Assembly (NCBI GenBank): GCA_002171035.2
Contig: NHHO02000032.1
Location: 1 to 18,821, forward strand
DNA from: Candidatus Pelagibacter sp. TMED165
GTDB lineage: Bacteria; Pseudomonadota; Alphaproteobacteria; Pelagibacterales; Pelagibacteraceae
DNA length: 18,821 nucleotides
Reading direction: 5' to 3'
How positions within the stretch are numbered: the stretch's first letter is position 1; the number at the start of each line of letters is the position of its first letter. Both the position numbers and the translations under genes were made by a program. This document shows positions 15,908 through 18,821 of this stretch, piece after piece. The notes below the pieces were generated by a model. That model did not search any database. It was not told the origin of the DNA and worked only from the letters and a program-made list of their open reading frames with translations.

Positions 15908-16573
15908 CTATATTTTAAGATCAATAATTAATTTTTTGGCTGCATTCTGTTCAGCAATTTTTTTGGATGCACCAGTAGCAGAAAAAATTTTAGAGTTATT
16001 AATCTGCACATTCACTTTAAATATAGGTCTGTGTTGTGGACCGCTTTGTTTAAAAAATTTATATACTGGTAAAGTTTTAAATTTTTTTAGACTGTATTCT
16101 TGAAGTTTAGTTTTAGAGTCGATATCTAATACAGAAGATTTTATTAAAAAATCCTTCCAATGCTTGGAAATAAACTTTTCTGCAACATCTAGGCCTTTAT
16201 CTAAATAAATAGCACCAATTAGTGCTTCAAGACCATCGCTTATAATTTTTTCATCTGATCTGTCAGATCCTTTATTTGAGTCACCAGTTATCATATATTT
16301 TTTTAATTCCATTTTTTTTGCAATTATAGCGCAAGTTTTTTTATTTACTATATTAGCAAATTTCTTATCAATAATACCTACACTTTCTTGAGGATATATA
16401 TTTAGTAATTTATTCGATAAAACTATACCCAATACTCTATCACCTAAAAATTCTAATTTTTCATTATTAATTTTGTTATTAAAACTTTTGTGAGTTAAAC
16501 TTGTTTTAAGTAAATCTATATTGTTGAATTTGATAGAAATAACATTTTGAAATTCGGTTAAGAAATTTTTCAT
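15908..16573 (-). CDS. rnc: ribonuclease III
   Basis: The 221-residue product has an RNase III domain followed by a dsRNA-binding domain. The signature EKLEFLGDRVLGIVLS contains E41 and D45, and ISDGLEALIGAIYLD contains D113 and E116, the four acidic catalytic metal ligands. The dsRBD spans about 150-221, with DSKTKLQEYSLKKF and ATGASKKIAEQNAAKKLI. It processes rRNA precursors and other dsRNA. Its ATG overlaps the lepB stop by 4 bases (ATGA), as in many proteobacterial lepB-rnc operons. Length is normal and no residue is missing. Confidence 0.97.
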   Translation of the reverse strand: MKNFLTEFQNVISIKFNNIDLLKTSLTHKSFNNKINNEKLEFLGDRVLGIVLSNKLLNIYPQESVGIIDKKFANIVNKKTCAIIAKKMELKKYMITGDSNKGSDRSDEKIISDGLEALIGAIYLDKGLDVAEKFISKHWKDFLIKSSVLDIDSKTKLQEYSLKKFKTLPVYKFFKQSGPQHRPIFKVNVQINNSKIFSATGASKKIAEQNAAKKLIIDLKI

Positions 16574-17310
16574 TTTAAAATTTTAAAAAATCTTTCTATT
16601 CTTAGTGAATTTTTCCAATTCCAAAATTTTAAAAAACTACCTGATACTGTGTCATTAGAAAAAAAAATTATATTTGCTTTTCCAACTAAATTACTTTTTT
16701 TAACATATCCTACGCTAGATAAATATCTGCTATCTCTAGAACAATCTCTGTTATCCCCTAAAAAAAAATAATTTCCGTAAGGTACAGTGTACTTGTCAGT
16801 ATTCATCATAGTTCCTACTTTTCTATAAACTGCTATTAATTTTTTACCATTTGGTAGTACCTCTTCATAAGCATTAACGTCAATATTTGAGTTTCCACAT
16901 CTTATTTTATAATCATTTTTAATAATTTTTTTTTTAATTTTTTGTTTATTTATATAAATATTTCCATCAATGAATTGTATTACATCACCAGGTTTACCTA
17001 CTAATCTTTTTATATAGTCTGTTCTATTGTCTGATGGTGTCTTAAAAACTACTAAATCACCATATTCTGGAGATTTTTCAAATATTCTATTTTTTAATAT
17101 TGGAGGACTAAATGGTAGTGAGTGTTTGCTATAACCGTAAGAATATTTTGAAACAAAAATTCTATCTCCTACTAGGAGAGTAGGTTCCATAGAAGAAGAA
17201 GGTATATAAAATGGCTGGAAAAAAAAAGATCTAATAAATAAAGCAATACATAAAGCGTAAAAAATAGTTTTTAAATTTTCAAAAATTATATCTTTTATTT
17301 TTTTTTTCAT
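16570..17310 (-). CDS. lepB: signal peptidase I
   Basis: The 246-residue inner-membrane serine protease removes signal peptides from exported proteins. A single N-terminal helix (about 14-32, NLKTIFYALCIALFIRSFFF) anchors it. The catalytic Ser S40 is in YIPSSSMEPTL, and the Lys general base K101 is in DYIKRLVGKPGD. The GDNRDCSRDSR segment is the conserved box E. Only one transmembrane segment is seen, as is usual in alphaproteobacteria (E. coli has two). Start and stop overlap acpS and rnc by 4 bases each, so the genes are translationally coupled. Confidence 0.97.
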   Translation of the reverse strand: MKKKIKDIIFENLKTIFYALCIALFIRSFFFQPFYIPSSSMEPTLLVGDRIFVSKYSYGYSKHSLPFSPPILKNRIFEKSPEYGDLVVFKTPSDNRTDYIKRLVGKPGDVIQFIDGNIYINKQKIKKKIIKNDYKIRCGNSNIDVNAYEEVLPNGKKLIAVYRKVGTMMNTDKYTVPYGNYFFLGDNRDCSRDSRYLSSVGYVKKSNLVGKANIIFFSNDTVSGSFLKFWNWKNSLRIERFFKILK

Positions 17311-17696
17311 AACATAGCAATAATTACCATCGCAATAGCATACTTGCTCTCATCGGTTAAAGATAAAAAAATTTTGATTCTTTTTTTTTTGGTAACTTTT
17401 TTGACAACATTTATGGATTTTCCTCTAATTTTTATAGATGGCTTACCTTTACTACTATTAAAAACCTCAATTTCGTTAAAATTCAAACCTTCTGATATGC
17501 CCACACCTAGCGCTTTTGAGAAGGCCTCTTTTGCGGCGAATCTTTTAGCAAAAAAATGGTAGTTTTTTTTTTTATTTTTACTTTGTTTTATTTCATGTAT
17601 AGAAAAAATTCTCTTTTTAAAATTATTTTTTTTTTTTAATATAGTTGCAATTCGCTTTACATCGACTATATCAATACCAGTGCCAATAATATTCAT
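17307..17696 (-). CDS. acpS: holo-[acyl-carrier-protein] synthase
   Basis: The 129-residue product transfers phosphopantetheine from CoA to acyl carrier protein. It starts MNIIGTGIDIVDVKRI, with the metal-binding GIDIV motif, and has FFAKRFAAKEAFSKALGVGI (AKEA motif). The C-terminal LSLTDESKYAIAMVII is the usual LSHs-e---A-A-v ending, with TDE in place of the usual His/Ser. It lies 2 bases after pdxJ and overlaps lepB by 4. A run of twelve A lies in frame at 17626-17637 (minus strand), coding KKK inside LKKKNNFKK, and the frame stays open. PlsX upstream in the window uses its acyl-ACP products. Confidence 0.96.
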   Translation of the reverse strand: MNIIGTGIDIVDVKRIATILKKKNNFKKRIFSIHEIKQSKNKKKNYHFFAKRFAAKEAFSKALGVGISEGLNFNEIEVFNSSKGKPSIKIRGKSINVVKKVTKKKRIKIFLSLTDESKYAIAMVIIAML

Positions 17697-17698
17697 AA

Positions 17699-18418
17699 TT
17701 ATAAAATTTTCTTAAATTTTTTTATAACCTTTCTTAAACCTAGAAAAATTGACTCACCAATAAGAAAATGCCCGATATTAAATTCCTTTATTTTTTTTAA
17801 ACTTGACAATTTTTTTGCTGACTCAAAAGTTAATCCGTGGCCAGCATGAACTTCTAGTCCTATAGACTCAGCGTAGGATACTGCTTTTTTAATTCGAATA
17901 AATTCTTTTTTATAAGATTTTTTCTTATTAATTAAATTGCAAAATTTTCCTGTATGAATTTCAACACAATCAGATTTAAGTTCCATGGCAGTTTTAATAT
18001 CATTAATATTTGGTTCGACAAACAAGCTTACTCTAGATTTATTTTTTTTAAGCTTAAATATAATTTTTTTTAAATAATTTTGATTATATTTGAGATTAAG
18101 CCCACCTTCAGTAGTTATCTCTTTTCTTTTTTCCGGAACAATACAAATAAAAGGTGGTTTATGCTTTAATGCAATTTTAACCATCTCAGGTGTAGCTGCA
18201 ATTTCAAGATTAAGAGGAATTCTTAATTTTGATTTAATTAAATAAAGATCTTTATCCCTTATGTGCCTTCTATCTTCTCTTAGGTGAATTGTTACTGAAT
18301 GTGCTCCATATTTTTGAGAGAATATTGCTGCCTTTAAAGGACTAGGATATTCTTCTCCTCTAGCATTTCTTACTGTTGCAACATGATCAATATTTACTCC
18401 TAAACGTATTTTAGCCAT
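17699..18418 (-). CDS. pdxJ: pyridoxine 5'-phosphate synthase
   Basis: The 239-residue TIM-barrel enzyme condenses 1-deoxyxylulose 5-phosphate with the aminoacetone phosphate from PdxA to make PNP, the last step in DXP-dependent vitamin B6 synthesis. Motifs are LGVNIDHVATVRNARGEEYP (6-25), SVTIHLREDRRHIRD, LNLEIAATPEM, VPEKRKEITTEGGL, VEIHTGKF and LEVHAGHGLTF, which are all conserved. The pdxJ-acpS-lepB-rnc order is standard in proteobacteria. Its ATG overlaps the pyrE stop by one base (TAATG). The presence of PdxJ suggests B6 prototrophy by the DXP route; PdxA is not in the window. Confidence 0.97.
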   Translation of the reverse strand: MAKIRLGVNIDHVATVRNARGEEYPSPLKAAIFSQKYGAHSVTIHLREDRRHIRDKDLYLIKSKLRIPLNLEIAATPEMVKIALKHKPPFICIVPEKRKEITTEGGLNLKYNQNYLKKIIFKLKKNKSRVSLFVEPNINDIKTAMELKSDCVEIHTGKFCNLINKKKSYKKEFIRIKKAVSYAESIGLEVHAGHGLTFESAKKLSSLKKIKEFNIGHFLIGESIFLGLRKVIKKFKKIL

Positions 18419-18821
18419 TATAAATTTCTACTACCAGGCTTAATAGCTTTAATGGATAATAAATTTTCTGGAAGTTCGTTCTCTTTGTAAGTAGGAATAT
18501 CAATTTCAATTTGTGAAATTATTTTTTGATTAATACTAGAAGCACCGTTTGATCTATTTATTAAACAAGCATAACCTAATAAATTTTTTTCCTTATTTTC
18601 TATTAAATTTGAACATTCTAAGCTAGATTTACCTGTAGTAATTACATCTTCTATAATTAAAACTTTTACATTTTTTTTAATATGAAATCCCCTTCTTAAA
18701 ACAAAAATACCATTAACTCTCTCAGCAAAAATAGTTTCGATACCTAAAATTCTACCTACTTCATAACCAATAATAATTCCTCCCATAGCTGGAGATAGTA
18801 TTAAATCTATATTTTTAAATT
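18418..18821 (-). CDS. pyrE: orotate phosphoribosyltransferase, C-terminal part
   Basis: The frame is open from the right edge of the window, so the N-terminal part is missing. The edge sequence reads FKNIDLILSPAMGGIIIGYE, so the ATG at 18784-18786 is internal and not the start. The PRPP-binding loop is VLIIEDVITTGKSSLEC, followed by a C-terminal end with AIKPGSR. PyrE makes OMP from orotate and PRPP in pyrimidine synthesis. The C-terminal half is of the type found in alphaproteobacteria. It overlaps pdxJ by one base and is first in the visible run pyrE-pdxJ-acpS-lepB-rnc-recO. Upstream genes and the promoter lie outside the window. Confidence 0.92.
   Translation of the reverse strand, partial: FKNIDLILSPAMGGIIIGYEVGRILGIETIFAERVNGIFVLRRGFHIKKNVKVLIIEDVITTGKSSLECSNLIENKEKNLLGYACLINRSNGASSINQKIISQIEIDIPTYKENELPENLLSIKAIKPGSRNL

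Noticed and set aside
15364..17562. Plus-strand frames at 15364-15585 and 17344-17562.
   Set aside because: They lie antisense within recO and acpS and show no family features.
18784..18786. ATG taken as the pyrE start.
   Set aside because: The frame continues upstream to the window edge with PyrE-like sequence (DLILSPAMGG), so this Met is internal.
1..18821. tRNA, rRNA, CRISPR, insertion sequence or phage content.
   Set aside because: Gaps are all below about 110 bases, no direct or spaced repeats beyond homopolymers were seen, and no transposase, integrase or Cas-like protein is present.

Overview
The window is a compact, very AT-rich (mostly A/T, long A and T runs throughout) stretch of an alphaproteobacterial chromosome. 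The gene set and order point to a streamlined or reduced alphaproteobacterium, with marine SAR11-like (Pelagibacterales-type) bacteria the best guess. Evidence for this is the heme A synthase, a CBP3-type ubiquinol-cytochrome c chaperone, a proton-pumping pyrophosphatase, an Asp-type HemB and the conserved runs nrdR-rib-nusB and pyrE-pdxJ-acpS-lepB-rnc-recO. The exact lineage is inference. No tRNA, rRNA, CRISPR array, insertion sequence or phage gene was seen, and no gap between genes exceeds about 110 bases.

Layout, left to right. Positions 1-2243 are minus strand: ctaA, then rplM-rpsI, then the start of argC, which runs off the left edge. A short chorismate mutase gene (2294-2572, plus) follows. 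Positions 2573-5158 are a tightly overlapping minus-strand group transcribed as CBP3 chaperone, rpmF, plsX, an IHF-alpha-like gene, a MerR-like regulator and rpmG. A bamE lipoprotein gene (5135-5608, plus) diverges from it with overlapping 5' ends. Positions 5605-14164 are minus strand, transcribed as a 2-oxoglutarate dioxygenase-like gene, rpiB, glyA, nrdR, ribD, ribE, ribBX, ribH, nusB and, after a 106-base gap, hppA. The plus-strand hemB (14245-15244) is interrupted by a one-base frame change at a run of twelve A. Positions 15237-18821 are minus strand, transcribed as pyrE (5' end off the right edge), pdxJ, acpS, lepB, rnc and recO.

Functionally this is housekeeping: translation (L13, S9, L32, L33), respiratory chain assembly (CtaA, CBP3), lipid and envelope work (PlsX, AcpS, LepB, BamE), cofactors (riboflavin, PLP, tetrapyrrole, C1 units) and nucleotide control (NrdR, PyrE). 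I found no convincing new multi-gene system. The interesting signals are smaller. They are the hemB frame break in a poly-A tract, a lumazine synthase lacking its usual catalytic His, a RibBX protein without GTP cyclohydrolase II residues, an NrdR with odd zinc-ligand spacing, overlapping divergent starts of bamE and CBP3, and the repeated loss of single genes (era, fabH, thiL, DUF177/yceD) from otherwise conserved operons.
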